A stretch of 64,000 nt of DNA from Rachicladosporium sp. CCFEE 5018 (Eukaryota > Ascomycota > Dothideomycetes > Cladosporiales > Cladosporiaceae). The position numbers and the translations under genes were made by a program. The stretch's first letter is position 1; each line of letters begins with the position of its first letter. The notes under the pieces were generated by a model that was given only the letters and a program-made list of their open reading frames with translations, did not search any database and was not told the origin of the DNA. Of this stretch, positions 39,523 through 50,302 are shown in pieces. Location of the stretch: assembly GCA_002077045.2 (NCBI GenBank), contig KZ111142.1, forward strand, positions 1,419,316 through 1,483,315, written 5' to 3'.

Positions 39523-41402
39523 GCGATGATGAACCAGATAATCAGCACGCATGTCGAGATGATGGCTTCTTGTCGCACGGTCTTGTACAAGGCGTTCGTG
39601 ACATGGAGCACAGCATCAGCGATGTCGTCTGCAGCTCCTTCTCCAGGTCCAGCGGCTAGTATGCTTGACTGCGAGCCGGAGACCTTTTCAACAGCACCTA
39701 GGCTGAACGTGTTCGGGTCCATGAGCGGAAAATCGACCTTGGCGTGATCGCTCACCCAAGTCAGACCTTTCTGGACACCCTGAATCTTGAGCAGTACGAG
39801 GCAGTTCAATACACCCACGATGGGTTCGTACAGAACTGTGCCGCCGAATGTATCATTTAGCTCTTTCATCATGCCGTCAACGAACACATTCAGTGTGTGG
39901 TTCACAGCGCCTGTTGTGGTGTTGACCCAGCCAAAAACATCGTCATTGATCTTAACGTTCGTAGTGTTGATCATATCGTTCGTACCGGTGGCCCATTGCT
40001 CGCTTGCGTTTTCGAGTTGCATCACAACCTTATCGGCGAAGTTGCCGACTTGGTTGGTGAGTGCGGGCACCTCCTTCTCAATGGACTTGAGCAGAATGAA
40101 CTGGCACAAGCAGCCAAGAAGTCCGGCGACAGCAAGCGAGAGTACGAAGAGCGCCGGCACAGTCGTAGCGTATGCGACACTCCAGCGGACGAGAGCCTTG
40201 CGACGGCTTGACTCGAATTTGTTGGCAAGCATCAAGCCGAATGACGAAGTGTATGGCCTGGACGCAAGGTACACAGCGTCCAGTGGATCGTGAGCATCAG
40301 ATTTGATCAGGCGGGCGCGTTCTTGCATGAAGCGCCACCTTCGCAGCTCGCGATACGCCATCGGAACCATCGCCAAGATCGCAAGGGTGATCAAGGTAGC
40401 CAAGAAGATCTTCTTCGCCATGTGCTCGATGTTCACAAGGTCGTCGAAGAAGTCGCTGACGCCGTTGTTGTCGGAGCAGAATGTCAGCTTTTCCTTGGCA
40501 GGTACTGGAAACATCGAAGAGTTCAATGTGTATCTTGGCAGGCTCTCGTTGAGCAGCTTCTTGACCTCTTCAAAGGGGAGCCTCAAAGCCATGTTCGTGA
40601 AGTTGTTGACTTCGGCGAACGTAGGGATTGAGCCATTGAGTTTCTCCAGTCCTTGATCGTAGCCGGCAGGGAGCTGAATCGAGTTCAGCTTCGTGATCTC
40701 CCCGCTAAAGTCTACCTTCGGTGGCGTAGGAGTCTTGCCAGTGAAGAGACTGCCGATTTTGCTGAAGTCCGACATTAATCCATTGATGCCTTTTTGCAAG
40801 TCGCCAGCAGCGTCGCCGAGCTCGTCTCCAATGCTTTGGACAGTGGAGTTGAGTAAATTGCCGACGTCTTCAGCGACACTGATGGCAACATGCAAGCTGC
40901 CTCCAACCGCCAGGGTGATGAGGCACATGTATGTGTCAGTCAAGAGGTTGATGATGAAGACGATGATCTCCTCAACAGCAGTAACACTCATGACGAGCAT
41001 CTGCATGAGACCATTGACCGCCTTCTCGAGCCCTCTGACCGTGAGCTCATTGACACCCTGGCTCATATAGTATGGCATACTGGCCATAGCCGATCCAACA
41101 TTTTCCACGGAAGTACAAGCGCTGAGCGCCTGCTTCCTCGCCGTTCCAAGATTGTCGTCCAAGCTCGCGATAGCGAAGAGAGTCCGAATCAGAACAAGTA
41201 ACAGTAAGACGGTCCATCTGTTGATCCACGTCTGCGAGAGTCTAGCTCGAAGACCGAGATAGGGTGTTAGGTAAGGTTCTGTTTGCGAGGCAGGTCGTGA
41301 TGCTTCCTGTGAAGCGTAGAAATCGCGCATAACATGGCTGTCCGCGGAAAGAGATGGCGGCGCAGGATTAGGGTATTGCTGTTGGTTCTCTGGGGATGAC
41401 AT
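39523..41402 (-). CDS. PRM1: PRM1 plasma-membrane fusion protein, N-terminal part (copy C)
   Basis: Encodes the first 626 residues of Prm1 from MSSPENQQQYPNPAPPSLSA. The short polar N-terminus leads to a first membrane helix (WTVLLLLVLIRTLFAIASL), then a large extracellular loop rich in N-glycosylation sites. A second and third hydrophobic pair (VEEIIVFIINLLTDTYM region; IFLATLITLAILAMVPMA) and another near ALFVLSLAVAGLLGCLC follow, with a second extracellular loop containing NTT and NDT sites. This multi-pass architecture and the conserved LPxYTLNSS/TFCSDNNG region are typical of fungal Prm1, which acts at the contact zone during mating-cell fusion. The frame is cut at the gap but continues in contig B. 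Confidence 0.9.
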
Positions 41403-43431
41403 GGTGGTGGACGATGCCGAAAGTCAAGGTGTGCCTGGTGGATTGGTCAGTGTGTGTCGCTGCCAGTATCGATGTCTTGGCTATGACCGCTGGTGGAAGG
41501 AAAGAGCGACCGTGAAGTGCGAGTACGCCAACGTGACGCCAGGTCATGCCGCGGGATTATCGGTATAGTGAATTACAGTAGTGAGAGGTGCCAGCACACA
41601 GTCAAGGTACGCAGTACAAAGGAAAGTCGTCAGGTCGTGTATGTCGCAGCCGAAGTGCAGTCAAGAAGCAGCTCAAGCAACCCGAACAATGAAGTGCAAC
41701 AATAAGAAAGACAGGTCCAACGTACCATGCTGTCTAGGCCGAGCCAGTCATGCGACCCGGCAGAGTTCTTTGTCGCCAACATGACAACCTGTAGATGCTT
41801 CTAAGGCGTTTCAGCGTGTCGTCCAACCATTCACGTCCTGGTCTGGGATTCGAAGTAGGCGCAGTGTCCGTGCGGGCTTCTACGCGCCGCAGGTCTTGCA
41901 AGGCGGCTGTCGTCGCGGCCAGTCGATGGACTGACTGCGAATATTTGCGTGCGAGTCGACGAGTGGGCCGAACAAAGAGATAGACGAGGAGCGTCTGGCG
42001 TTGCTGGCATACGCGACATCGTGCTGATGGTCGCGTATGTGGTGTTGTCGCAACGCCGAGACTTCCTTCGCCCATCTCACACATCCCCTTCGCCTGATCC
42101 ATCATGACCGGGCCGAGCATGACTTCCTCCCTCCCACGTTCCTTCGAAGCCACGCTGGGCTGCCTTCCCGTCGCTCATACGATACAACGAAGGCAGCCCA
42201 GCTGGTGCACAGCGAACAGTTGATGGCGGCGACGATCCTTTCTTATGGTGCGCCACACCTGCCACGCGCGCTAGCGGCCAACTTCCCGGTCTCGTCAACA
42301 CACGCGCCATGCGATGAATCTTAATACGAACTCCCACCTCTACAACCTGTCGACGTCCGTCAGACCATGACGACCTCATTGTATGTCGCATACATCGCTT
42401 CGACAGTCGTCTACCCTCACGGCAGGTTAGAGATGCGTGGATTCCGTCAATTGCGTTCTTCACGGACATGACGTAGCGTTGCCTTTGCGCTCCAATCAGA
42501 GTCATACCCTGAAGTGTTGGACTTCACTCGAGATCTTCTGGTCTTGCGAAAATATGAGCAGCGCACAGCAACCTCCGAAGAAATGGTGGCCGGGTCTCAA
42601 ACACCTCGGCACGACTGCAAGCTTCTATGACCCTTGCGTACTGTGATCTCACCCCTGATCAAGATCAGCGGAACGGTTTACCAACGAGTCAATATCGATC
42701 TCATAGCCCTGAACTGTCTACTGCCCACGTTTCTCTATGCGACACCTACACTCGAGCATTTTGAACCTCCTGGCGACCTTGGCCAGAAGTACGAGGGGCT
42801 ATCGAGACTCTATGCTCCTTCCGGGCACTGCGCCTTGAGATCGGTCTACAAGGTTTGGGTATCACGCGCTGCTGCGGCATTGACACGCTGTTTGTACAGT
42901 ATGAGCCTGTGACCTGCTGGTAAGCGACGCGAGACGCGGAGCTTCGCGGCCCTCTCGCTCCACGGTCACTGAGCAGATCACTCGTGCCATCACATGTACA
43001 TTCAGTAATTCGCCGTAAGTATGCGCGAGCTTGACGGTAGCCTCAGGCGATTGGGGAAGGTAAGCTCCGTCATGCGGCTCACAGCGCTGTGTTCAGTCCA
43101 TCACTCACTTTAGGCACGTGCTATCAAAGATCTACTTCACATGTAGAGGTATCTTTCATCTACGTCTCTTCGGCCTATGGCTTTCTTACCATCATCCACT
43201 ACCTGCCCATTCCATTCATTTCATTCACTACAATCGGTCAAGTGGCGCAGAAGCACCTGTGCGTCTGCAACACAATGACTTACTGACAACAACATCCACC
43301 AGCCGTTTCGAACCACCGATGTGACCACCTCGCGTCAATAACATCCCGATCCGATTGTCATAACATTCGGGTACTCCCTGAAGTGAAGCACATCAACAAC
43401 GCCAGAAACCGACGAAAGGCTACCATATTGG
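41403..43431. other. Intergenic, about 2 kb (copy C)
   Basis: PRM1 promoter side and upstream region of the 230-residue gene. Present in both copies at a few percent divergence, with no frame that stays open in both for a credible length. Contains a strong inverted repeat (see 42154-42202). Confidence 0.4.
42154..42202. repeat. Perfect 14-base inverted repeat (stem-loop), copy C
   Basis: Arms GCTGGGCTGCCTTC (42154-42167) and GAAGGCAGCCCAGC (42189-42202) are exact reverse complements around a 21-base loop. The same arms and spacing occur in copy D at 52936-52984. Function unknown; it could form a stable hairpin in RNA. Confidence 0.7.
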
Positions 43432-44124
43432 ATGGCCCTGACATATGGCAACTCTCGCAAATGGATCAACCCAGCAGTCCTCGACAAGAAGAAAGATACG
43501 AGTCTTACAAGCGCGAAGATCAAGATCTGTCGCAACTCGCCTTATTTCCCCTCGACTGCCCAGGAGCTCATTCGCCACCAAATCGAGTATGCCACCCTTT
43601 TGGCCGCCTACAGACTCGCAAAGATCCGTCAGGCGATCTCGCCATCCATCATCCGCCTGCCGTTCAGCGGTATCTTGACGAAAGATTCCACATGCTCACT
43701 CGATGCTTTGCCCTCCGTTCACTCCACAGTCCTCAGCATCCACACACTCTTCACCCCGGCCTACACGTCCACCCTCCAGCCCCTCGCTCAGTGGCCCTCT
43801 CGCTCAGAGCTGAAGTACGAAGGAGACGATCGCATAGCGACAGATGCGCTTCATCGGCGCTTTCTCCCACTGCCTCGCATGCCAGGTAACGAGACGGTCA
43901 ACTGGCAGCATCGCAATGTGCTTCCGCAGTACGCATTCGAGGATTTCTACTTAGGGATCCGGGAGGAGGAGGTGTTTGGAAGGAGCCATGTGGTTGGAGA
44001 GTGGGAGTTCGGAGTTGGCGAGAGTAAGGAGTGGGAGGACTGGGTCGGCTACGGGGATGCCAGTGGGCGGGACGTGATTGGATGGGGGCTCTGGGACGAG
44101 ATTGAGAAGATGGGGTGTTTGTGA
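43432..44124 (+). CDS. Hypothetical protein, 230 aa (copy C)
   Basis: An intact 230-codon frame with a counterpart of identical length at 54213-54905 that differs at about a dozen residues, without indels. That supports real coding use. The start MALTYGNSRKW is shared. It is soluble with no signal peptide. The middle is Ser/Thr/Pro-rich (ISPSIIRLPFSGIL), then a basic segment (ALHRRFLPLPRM). The C-terminal 75 residues are rich in Trp, Glu and Gly (NWQHRNVLPQYAFEDFYLGI, VGEWEFGVGESKEWEDWVGY). I do not recognise the family. Its N-terminal part also overlaps an alternative frame, so the start is less certain than the end. Confidence 0.6.
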   Translation: MALTYGNSRKWINPAVLDKKKDTSLTSAKIKICRNSPYFPSTAQELIRHQIEYATLLAAYRLAKIRQAISPSIIRLPFSGILTKDSTCSLDALPSVHSTVLSIHTLFTPAYTSTLQPLAQWPSRSELKYEGDDRIATDALHRRFLPLPRMPGNETVNWQHRNVLPQYAFEDFYLGIREEEVFGRSHVVGEWEFGVGESKEWEDWVGYGDASGRDVIGWGLWDEIEKMGCL

Positions 44125-44430
44125 AAGGATTGGTGCGGAGTGGCGCGCGAATGAGAAGTGGCTAAAGAGAGGCTTACAGGTCGGCGACCGACCATGAGCG
44201 ACGGTGGTCTTATGATGTAGTGCTGAGGAAGACTGGATTATTCTATTTTCAGCGTTCTGCTTGGATCCGAGCTCCAGCGATGCTCCTGGATGCATTGGAC
44301 ATGGCAATGAGGATGCGATCATGAACGACGATGAGACGAGGTTTGCATGACTATAGTAAGATTTGAATGCAATTGCGGCAAAATCAATGACTACATTCAG
44401 CACAATCACAACTCGTCTATTGCGTCACTT
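44125..44430. other. Intergenic between converging genes (copy C)
   Basis: 306 bases between stop codons of the 230-residue and 649-residue genes. Nothing recognised. Confidence 0.4.
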
Positions 44431-46380
44431 CTAATAGATCAACATATTCTTGCCCACATCAGCCCCTTTACAGTTATCGCAGCCCTCGCAGGGCTTACCA
44501 GCTTGCTTCTCAGTATGCGCCTTCGCCTCCTTCAGGGCCAGCTTCGCAGCCTTCCTGCGCTCCTTGTCCGCCAGCGCTTTATCCTCCTTCCGCTTCTGGT
44601 CCCACGCCTCGCCCTTGTCCTGACCACCACGAGTGTACACCGGCTTAGCGGAGAATCCGCGTGCAGTGTCGGGCGAATGTACGGGATAGCGATTCGAGTT
44701 CATGCGGTGAGGCTTAGGAGTTCGCGGAGAGCTTGTAGCACTGCTGAGCGACGAGGCCGCAGAGGACTTTGTGACAACCGATGAGCGCTGCAGGTGGGGT
44801 GGTCTCTGAGCGCTGCGAAGTTGACGTCCGTGTTGCGCTGCAACGCGGAACTCATCACCAACGACGCCGTTCTCGAGATCGGTAAGATGTTTGACAGCGG
44901 CAGCGTTCGGCTTAGTGTCGAAATCCGGCATCTCGGCGTCAAGGTCTTTGTCGCTACGGTACTTTTTAGACTCCTCGGCGGGTTCGCCCGGTGTCTGGTA
45001 CCAAGGGTCTTCGCTCATGGTCTCGGCGAAGCTCCTGAAGCCTGGGTTGTACGCAGTGTATTTACTGAAGGTGGCGGTGTTGGCCGGTTGTTGCCATAGG
45101 GGAACAGGGGGTGTCCACCCAATGACACTGGTCGGGCGGGACCCTGGTACGGGCTTGCGAGTCACAACGGCACGCTGGCCTGATCCACCAGGGATCAGGC
45201 TGGAGGGGTGGGTAAGTCTCTCCTTGGGGTCCGTAGTGTCCATGGTGACTTTCGCTCTGATGCTGGCGACTCGCGTGATGTTTCCTTTGTCGTCTGAGAC
45301 GTAGGCTGGGCTTGCAGAAGAGTGTGCACGAGCAAGGTTTGTTGTTCTGTGGTGGGAAGGCTCAATATTGGGAGATACTTGGACAGCGACTGTTGACGGT
45401 GGCGATGAGCTGCGTGTCGACGTTGAGTCAAAAAGCGATGAACTCGACCCTGTGCTCGTACCAGACGAGGAACTCGAGTGTATATGCTGGTTGCCTTTGT
45501 TCGGGCGTGGTCGTTTCCGGTTGTTGGCAAAATTTGACAAAGGTCTTTGAGCGACAGCCTCATCGCCAGTCTCGACTTGCTCGTCGCTATTGTCGATGAT
45601 CTGTCGCAGGACGTTTTCCCTTGACAAATGTCGGGTCGGGACTTTAATCTCAGGTCCAGCTGAGGCCTTCCGACGCTTCCCATATGTGATCGGCGTTGTA
45701 TCCTCATCTGCTTCCATGATAGTAGGCACCATTAAGAATGCCGGAGACGAGCACAACACTTCAGGTGTGCTCGAGACTACTACACGGAGCATCTCCGTAC
45801 CAGACGGAGTAGCTTGTTGCACTGGAAGCCATTGCGGAGCGCTTTTGTCTCCCTTTTGCAAGATTGAGCCGGAGTGTCTGCAGTCATGAATCTTTGAAGG
45901 TTCCGACAAGCGCTTAGATGACCTATCGGAATTCGATCGCACAGCGGACTGCACTGGCGTCCCCTGCGCTTGCACAGACGTCAATCGAGCTTGCTGTACT
46001 GCTTGTGAACGTGCCTGTCTCAGTTCGCTCTGTTCTTTGGCTTGTATAGACGAGTGGATCACCGTGAAGTGCCGTCGTGGTGCCAGCTTAGGCTCGGATG
46101 CCGTCTTGCGTCCAGCGAAGATTCCAATGCACCCCTTCGGATCTTTATCGCCCTCTCCTTTTGTTACCGACTTGCGTCCGAAAGAGTTGAGGAGGTCCTT
46201 GAACTTTTTAGCGCGTACATAAGTCTCTGGATGGGTCTGCTGGAGGCTGAGATTGTCTGTAGCAGCTTTTGCATTCCACCACTTGATGCGGGCTGATACT
46301 TGAGTATCGCTGCTCGGCCGCATCCATACCTTCTCGTCGATCGAGAGCCTCGGCGTTGACAGAAAGCAAGGAAAAAGCAT
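44431..46380 (-). CDS. Fast-diverging disordered protein, 649 aa (copy C)
   Basis: A 649-residue frame whose counterpart in contig D (55203-57143) has 646 residues. I do not recognise it. Most of the chain is Ser/Pro/Thr/Arg-rich and disordered. The N-terminal 60 residues share the WMRPxSDTxVSxRxKxW pattern. The basic centre has PRPNKGN and serine runs. The C-terminal third is well conserved between the copies (WQQPANTATFSKYTAYNPGF, then a Lys/Ala/Glu helix KEDKALADKERRKAAKLALK) and ends with a Cys motif CEGCDNCKG, which might bind a metal. Copy C ends at TAG after NMLIY, where copy D reads CAG and continues two residues. The first two thirds have many substitutions and several in-frame length changes. 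Confidence 0.7.
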   Translation of the reverse strand: MLFPCFLSTPRLSIDEKVWMRPSSDTQVSARIKWWNAKAATDNLSLQQTHPETYVRAKKFKDLLNSFGRKSVTKGEGDKDPKGCIGIFAGRKTASEPKLAPRRHFTVIHSSIQAKEQSELRQARSQAVQQARLTSVQAQGTPVQSAVRSNSDRSSKRLSEPSKIHDCRHSGSILQKGDKSAPQWLPVQQATPSGTEMLRVVVSSTPEVLCSSPAFLMVPTIMEADEDTTPITYGKRRKASAGPEIKVPTRHLSRENVLRQIIDNSDEQVETGDEAVAQRPLSNFANNRKRPRPNKGNQHIHSSSSSGTSTGSSSSLFDSTSTRSSSPPSTVAVQVSPNIEPSHHRTTNLARAHSSASPAYVSDDKGNITRVASIRAKVTMDTTDPKERLTHPSSLIPGGSGQRAVVTRKPVPGSRPTSVIGWTPPVPLWQQPANTATFSKYTAYNPGFRSFAETMSEDPWYQTPGEPAEESKKYRSDKDLDAEMPDFDTKPNAAAVKHLTDLENGVVGDEFRVAAQHGRQLRSAQRPPHLQRSSVVTKSSAASSLSSATSSPRTPKPHRMNSNRYPVHSPDTARGFSAKPVYTRGGQDKGEAWDQKRKEDKALADKERRKAAKLALKEAKAHTEKQAGKPCEGCDNCKGADVGKNMLIY

Positions 46381-47363
46381 ACTTGATGATGGAAAATTGA
46401 GAGGGAAGATAGAAAAGAGGCACCAGGCCTATGTGACTGTACCTTGACTTTGCTGTACCTGCAGGAGGCGATTTGGTGAGATGTACAGAAGCGGTCGCAA
46501 GGTCGCGGAAAGAGTACTGGGTCAGGACTTGGGGGATCATCTGCTTCTTCGAGACGTGAGATGTGATGTGGTCAGACCGTCTTCGAGCCGAGACATCGTA
46601 CCAGTCCTGTTGTCAATCGAGACTCGATCTGTCATGTCTTGCCTACCTGTGCTGGCCGAGACATAATGAGCGTCGTGTTTGCGAAACGCGCGCGACTCCA
46701 TATTGTCTCAGTTTCCGACCGTGAACGCCCGCTGACTGCCTCATCTTACCGCCTGCGTAACGCCTTTATCTCTCCCGCGCGCCAGTGCTTGACTTGGCAG
46801 GCTGTGTTGACGAAATAGCGGTGACAAGGACAGCTCGTTGTGTTGATGTGGTCAGGCGAACGCGGCAAGCAAAGGCAGCGGATGTAGCAGCGCTCTCACT
46901 TTTGATGCCACAGCGACACTTCTTGTCGTTACAGCGCGTCCCTGTAAGCAGACTTCTTCCAGCGACCTATGATCTGCTCAGTGCATACAAAAAATGCTGC
47001 GTAACAACAAATCGCAGTCGGCTCCTGACGTGAGGTTGCCATATACAGCGAATTCACACAGCAAGTCGTAGCGAAGCCGGAGGCCAGTTTACTAGCGCAC
47101 CTGCAAGCGAGCCAATCGATCAAGCAACGGCAAGGTGTAGGCAAGATGTAGCGAGTGAGGAAGGAGCGCGATGCGGTACGCGCGTGGTTGGGAAGGTACG
47201 ACCGAGCCCTAAGTAGCTGCTCAGACTTCATGTGCAGCGACATGGTCTTGGCACCTTGCAAGTCACGAGTGCAGGATCCTCTGCACGACATTCTTGAGCA
47301 ACTCCCGAGATGGGGAGTATCGCATTCAGGGGTTGAAGGGAAGCCTGGTGCACTGACGACTTC
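46381..47363. other. Intergenic, about 980 bases (copy C)
   Basis: Promoter side of the 649-residue gene and 3' side of the Gag1-like gene. No gene seen. Compared with 57144-58114 it is clearly more diverged than the PRM1 region. Confidence 0.4.
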
Positions 47364-48347
47364 TCATCCCTTCTCCGTCCCTGTAATCCTCAGCACCCTC
47401 CCCACAGCCTTCACTCCGTCTCGCAACCCCAACCCAGTCGCACCGCCCTTCTTCCTGCCAATGCTCTTCTCAATCAACCCCGGTTTAGGTGGCCACTCGC
47501 CATCATCTTTCCAGCCCCTCACAGCAGCCTCGATCATGACCTGAAGATTCACAGGTACCGAGGGAGTGCGAGACTGCTGTATGATCTTGCTGTAGATTTC
47601 TGGGTAGACCGCAGGTGAGAGGCGACGTCGCACCGGGTGATTTGGGAGGATGAGAGGCATGACAGGGACGAGTGTTGTAGTGGCTTCGTTCGTCCTGACC
47701 AGGATGAGCCGCTCGATGGGCAGTGGCGAAGTGCCGCCTGTGGACGATGAATGAGGAGGACTAGAGGAAGTCGAAGACCGTGGTGTCGACTCTGCAGATT
47801 CTGATGTAGACTCCATATCAGGACCTTCCTCCTGCGGCTGCCGCGAACCTTCGCGCGAGATGACAGCACCACACCACGCATGCCTTCTAGCGATCCAGTG
47901 CTCCAGCCCGTTGTTCCAGGTCATTTCTGTCTGCAGCACTTCATCTCTTCGCCTCCTCTTCACGGCTTTTCGAGCCGCCATCTCGGTGCCAACACTGTCC
48001 GGTCCCTCGAATTTGAAGATCTGCCTTTTGCTTCCTTTGCTGCTCTTAGAACCCATAGAACCCACACTCGCCACCTCATCCTCCTTCTCGTCGGACGAGT
48101 AGTCCCGCTCTCGCCATTGCAATGCCTCCGCGCTCACAGGACCTCTCCTGCCATCGCTGCTCGCACGGAGGCGAAATCCTCCTACCGTCGTAGATATAGC
48201 ATCGCTTCCGGACGATCGATACGCAGGCAAAGTCGGATACTCCCAATCCACCCTAACTTTCTCCTTAATCAACCGTCTCGCATCCCGAATCTCCTCCTGC
48301 TGCTCAGCACTCCTCGAATGATGCGCTAATCCCAGGTGTAGCGTCAT
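47364..48347 (-). CDS. Gag1-like clamp domain (DUF4050) protein (copy C)
   Basis: A 327-residue protein starting MTLHLGLAHHSRSAEQQ; the longer frame upstream in this copy is not kept in copy D, so this shared ATG is chosen. It matches the fungal Gag1-like clamp family (formerly DUF4050). Evidence: RRLIKEKVRVDWEYPTLPAY near the start, W-x-ERDYSSDEK, the KFEGPDSVGTEMAARKAVKRRRR block, and TWNNGLEHWIARRHAWCGA. An acidic Ser/Pro-rich linker (about residues 190-225) is followed by a C-terminal part with LPLPIERLILVRTN-like and VMPLILPNHPVRRRLSP segments. The copies differ at about 11 residues. Confidence 0.82.
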   Translation of the reverse strand: MTLHLGLAHHSRSAEQQEEIRDARRLIKEKVRVDWEYPTLPAYRSSGSDAISTTVGGFRLRASSDGRRGPVSAEALQWRERDYSSDEKEDEVASVGSMGSKSSKGSKRQIFKFEGPDSVGTEMAARKAVKRRRRDEVLQTEMTWNNGLEHWIARRHAWCGAVISREGSRQPQEEGPDMESTSESAESTPRSSTSSSPPHSSSTGGTSPLPIERLILVRTNEATTTLVPVMPLILPNHPVRRRLSPAVYPEIYSKIIQQSRTPSVPVNLQVMIEAAVRGWKDDGEWPPKPGLIEKSIGRKKGGATGLGLRDGVKAVGRVLRITGTEKG

Positions 48348-49559
48348 GATGCCGATGCCCTTTTGCAATTCCCATGCCCTGGTAATGCGAATCCGAAATC
48401 CCGTGGAATGCTGGTTGTTTTCATGCGCCGTACTCTCCCGAACACATGAGGGATTTCTCAATGGTCAATGCAAGCAATATGTGTTCAATGAAAGTAGTAA
48501 AGTATTGCAGCTAATGCGTGCGTCCTGTTCTTTGGAATCAATACGTCACGCGCGCATCGCCCAGTGATCGCCAACATCCAGTTCCTCCGAGGAGCTGGCG
48601 CATTCTGCCCTTGTCTATCGCAAAAGCTTGATGATCGTGGTAGTGCGGGGTGGCTAGCGTGATCAAGAATTGATGAGGGCTGAGATCGGGTCCAAGGCGT
48701 CGCCATGTGCCGAAGTCGGCTGCTGTGCCGCCCAGCTTGTTATCGTGAATGATGGTGTCTTGAATATGCATGTGGCATCATATGTCTTTGATCGTGGAGT
48801 TGTGAGATATGAGCAAGTGACTTGCGAGACACGGGGGAGCACGAGCAAAGACAAGAGGAGGAAGCGGACTGGAGCGGCCTAGCAAGGCACATGGTGAGGC
48901 GGAAAGACTCGACAGATACCTACATCCTCTATGCACATCCACGACACGATCAGTGCCGTGTCCTCCGCTTGACATCTGTCACCAACGACTCCGGCGGCCG
49001 TGGTTACGCACAGCAAACACTGGGAGCCTGATCCGCCATAGCGGTACCGCGACAGGCAATACTATATTCCACCAAGACAGCGGCACTGCGCGATGGTGTG
49101 AACTGCAGCGCCCAGAACACAGCACGCCACGAACAATTGAGATCCAATCGGGCCAGCAAGCCAGCAGGTCAAGACGTTATGACACAAGGATGAGCAAGAG
49201 TTGGTAATACCAAGTTGCATTCTGGATTTTCTATCGCCTATCAAAACAACCCCATCCTCCGCTCAGCAAGGGAGCTATCCTGCTGACCTGCCGATAGCAA
49301 TGATCGGAGCCGCCGAGCAAGAGCTAGCAGCCAGCCACGCCGACAGGAGCCTCGGATCACCCGCCAATCTTGTCGTCCACGTCGTAGGGTATCGTACAAT
49401 TACACTATCTGCCAAGCAATAGTTGGACTCGCCAATCTCGCATATTTGTGCTCGCTTTGGGGGCCGGCCACGTCAGCAGCCTCGCCATCAAGGTCATGGC
49501 AAGATAAGCAGCAAGTATTCGCAGCAGCCACCAGTCACCACCTCCACAAAGCCGCGCCT
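48348..49559. other. Intergenic, about 1.2 kb (copy C)
   Basis: Between the Gag1-like start and the 3' end of the bromodomain gene. Short frames present in both copies are not convincing genes. Confidence 0.4.
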
Positions 49560-50202
49560 CTACTCCTCCTCACTCTCATCGCTCGGCTCATCTCCCGAAG
49601 TCTCGCCACCCTGCGCCTGGTTGCCATAGCTCGCTGGACTCTGGCTCTCACTGCCAATCGGCTGATTGAAAGCATTCAGCTTGTCCTTCAACTGGTCGAT
49701 ACTGGCCTGCTGCTCGCGCTTCCCCATAGGCTTATGCTTTTTACGCTTGTTGCCACTCGATCCGCCAACACCACCACGGCCGACACGCTCAGAAGGCTCA
49801 AAGTCATCGTCATCAACAGCCGCGATGTCATCAGGCGAGGACATGCGAGTGGTCGTGCGGCGACCGAAGATAGAGCGCACATGCTTGAGCAGCAAACGCT
49901 GACATCATCAGGAAGATCATCGATCTCGAGCTCCATCTCGGCACCCATATTGGCGTACTTCTTACAATTCGTCGTAATGATGCCGGTTAGCGTCTCGATC
50001 TGGCCCTCATTCATTTGTTCGACAGCGCTGGAGATCTCCTGCTTCTCCTCGTACGTCACGGGCTTCAGCTTCTTGGGCTTAGCCTTGGGCGCACTGCTGG
50101 ATTTCGCTGGAGCTGGCTTGAAAGCAGGGACTGGAGGCTTCTTCTTGTGGCTCTTGGCGGCACCGGACTTGGACTTCGCCGCTTTGGCACCCTTCTTCTC
50201 GA
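49560..50202 (-). CDS. BDF1: BET double-bromodomain protein, 3' part with a 1-base deletion (copy C)
   Basis: Corresponds to the last 644 bases of the gene at 60302-63050 but has 643. One G is missing near 49900 (CGCTGACATC here, CGCTGGACATC in copy D at 60640-60650), which shifts the frame within the extra-terminal (NET) domain, right after EIDDLPDDV. As written this copy cannot encode the normal C-terminus. The contig ends in the linker before the NET domain, so the bromodomains are not included. A homopolymer-like GG miscall in a consensus is at least as likely as a true mutation. Confidence 0.75.
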
Positions 50203-50302
50203 NNNNNNNNNNNNNNNNNNNNNNNNNNNNNNNNNNNNNNNNNNNNNNNNNNNNNNNNNNNNNNNNNNNNNNNNNNNNNNNNNNNNNNNNNNNNNNNNNN
50301 NN
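50203..50302. other. Assembly gap (100 N)
   Basis: Joins the end of contig C (inside the bromodomain gene) to the start of contig D (inside PRM1), so it links unrelated points and is not a true adjacency. Confidence 0.98.

Larger units (their letters stand above)
39523..50202. other. Contig C: alternative copy of 50303-60945
   Basis: 10,680 bases that align to 10,643 bases of contig D in the same order and orientation, beginning at the identical base. The first 1340 bases are the same; the first difference I see is 40863 (G) against 51643 (A). After that, differences rise to a few percent, peak in the 44.4-46.4 kb gene and fall again towards the bromodomain gene. All genes correspond one to one. 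Confidence 0.92.

Noticed and set aside
39196..41201. Several 100-170-codon plus-strand frames over PRM1, repeated in contig D
   Set aside because: They are antisense shadows of the PRM1 coding frame, have no domain, and are duplicated only because PRM1 is duplicated.
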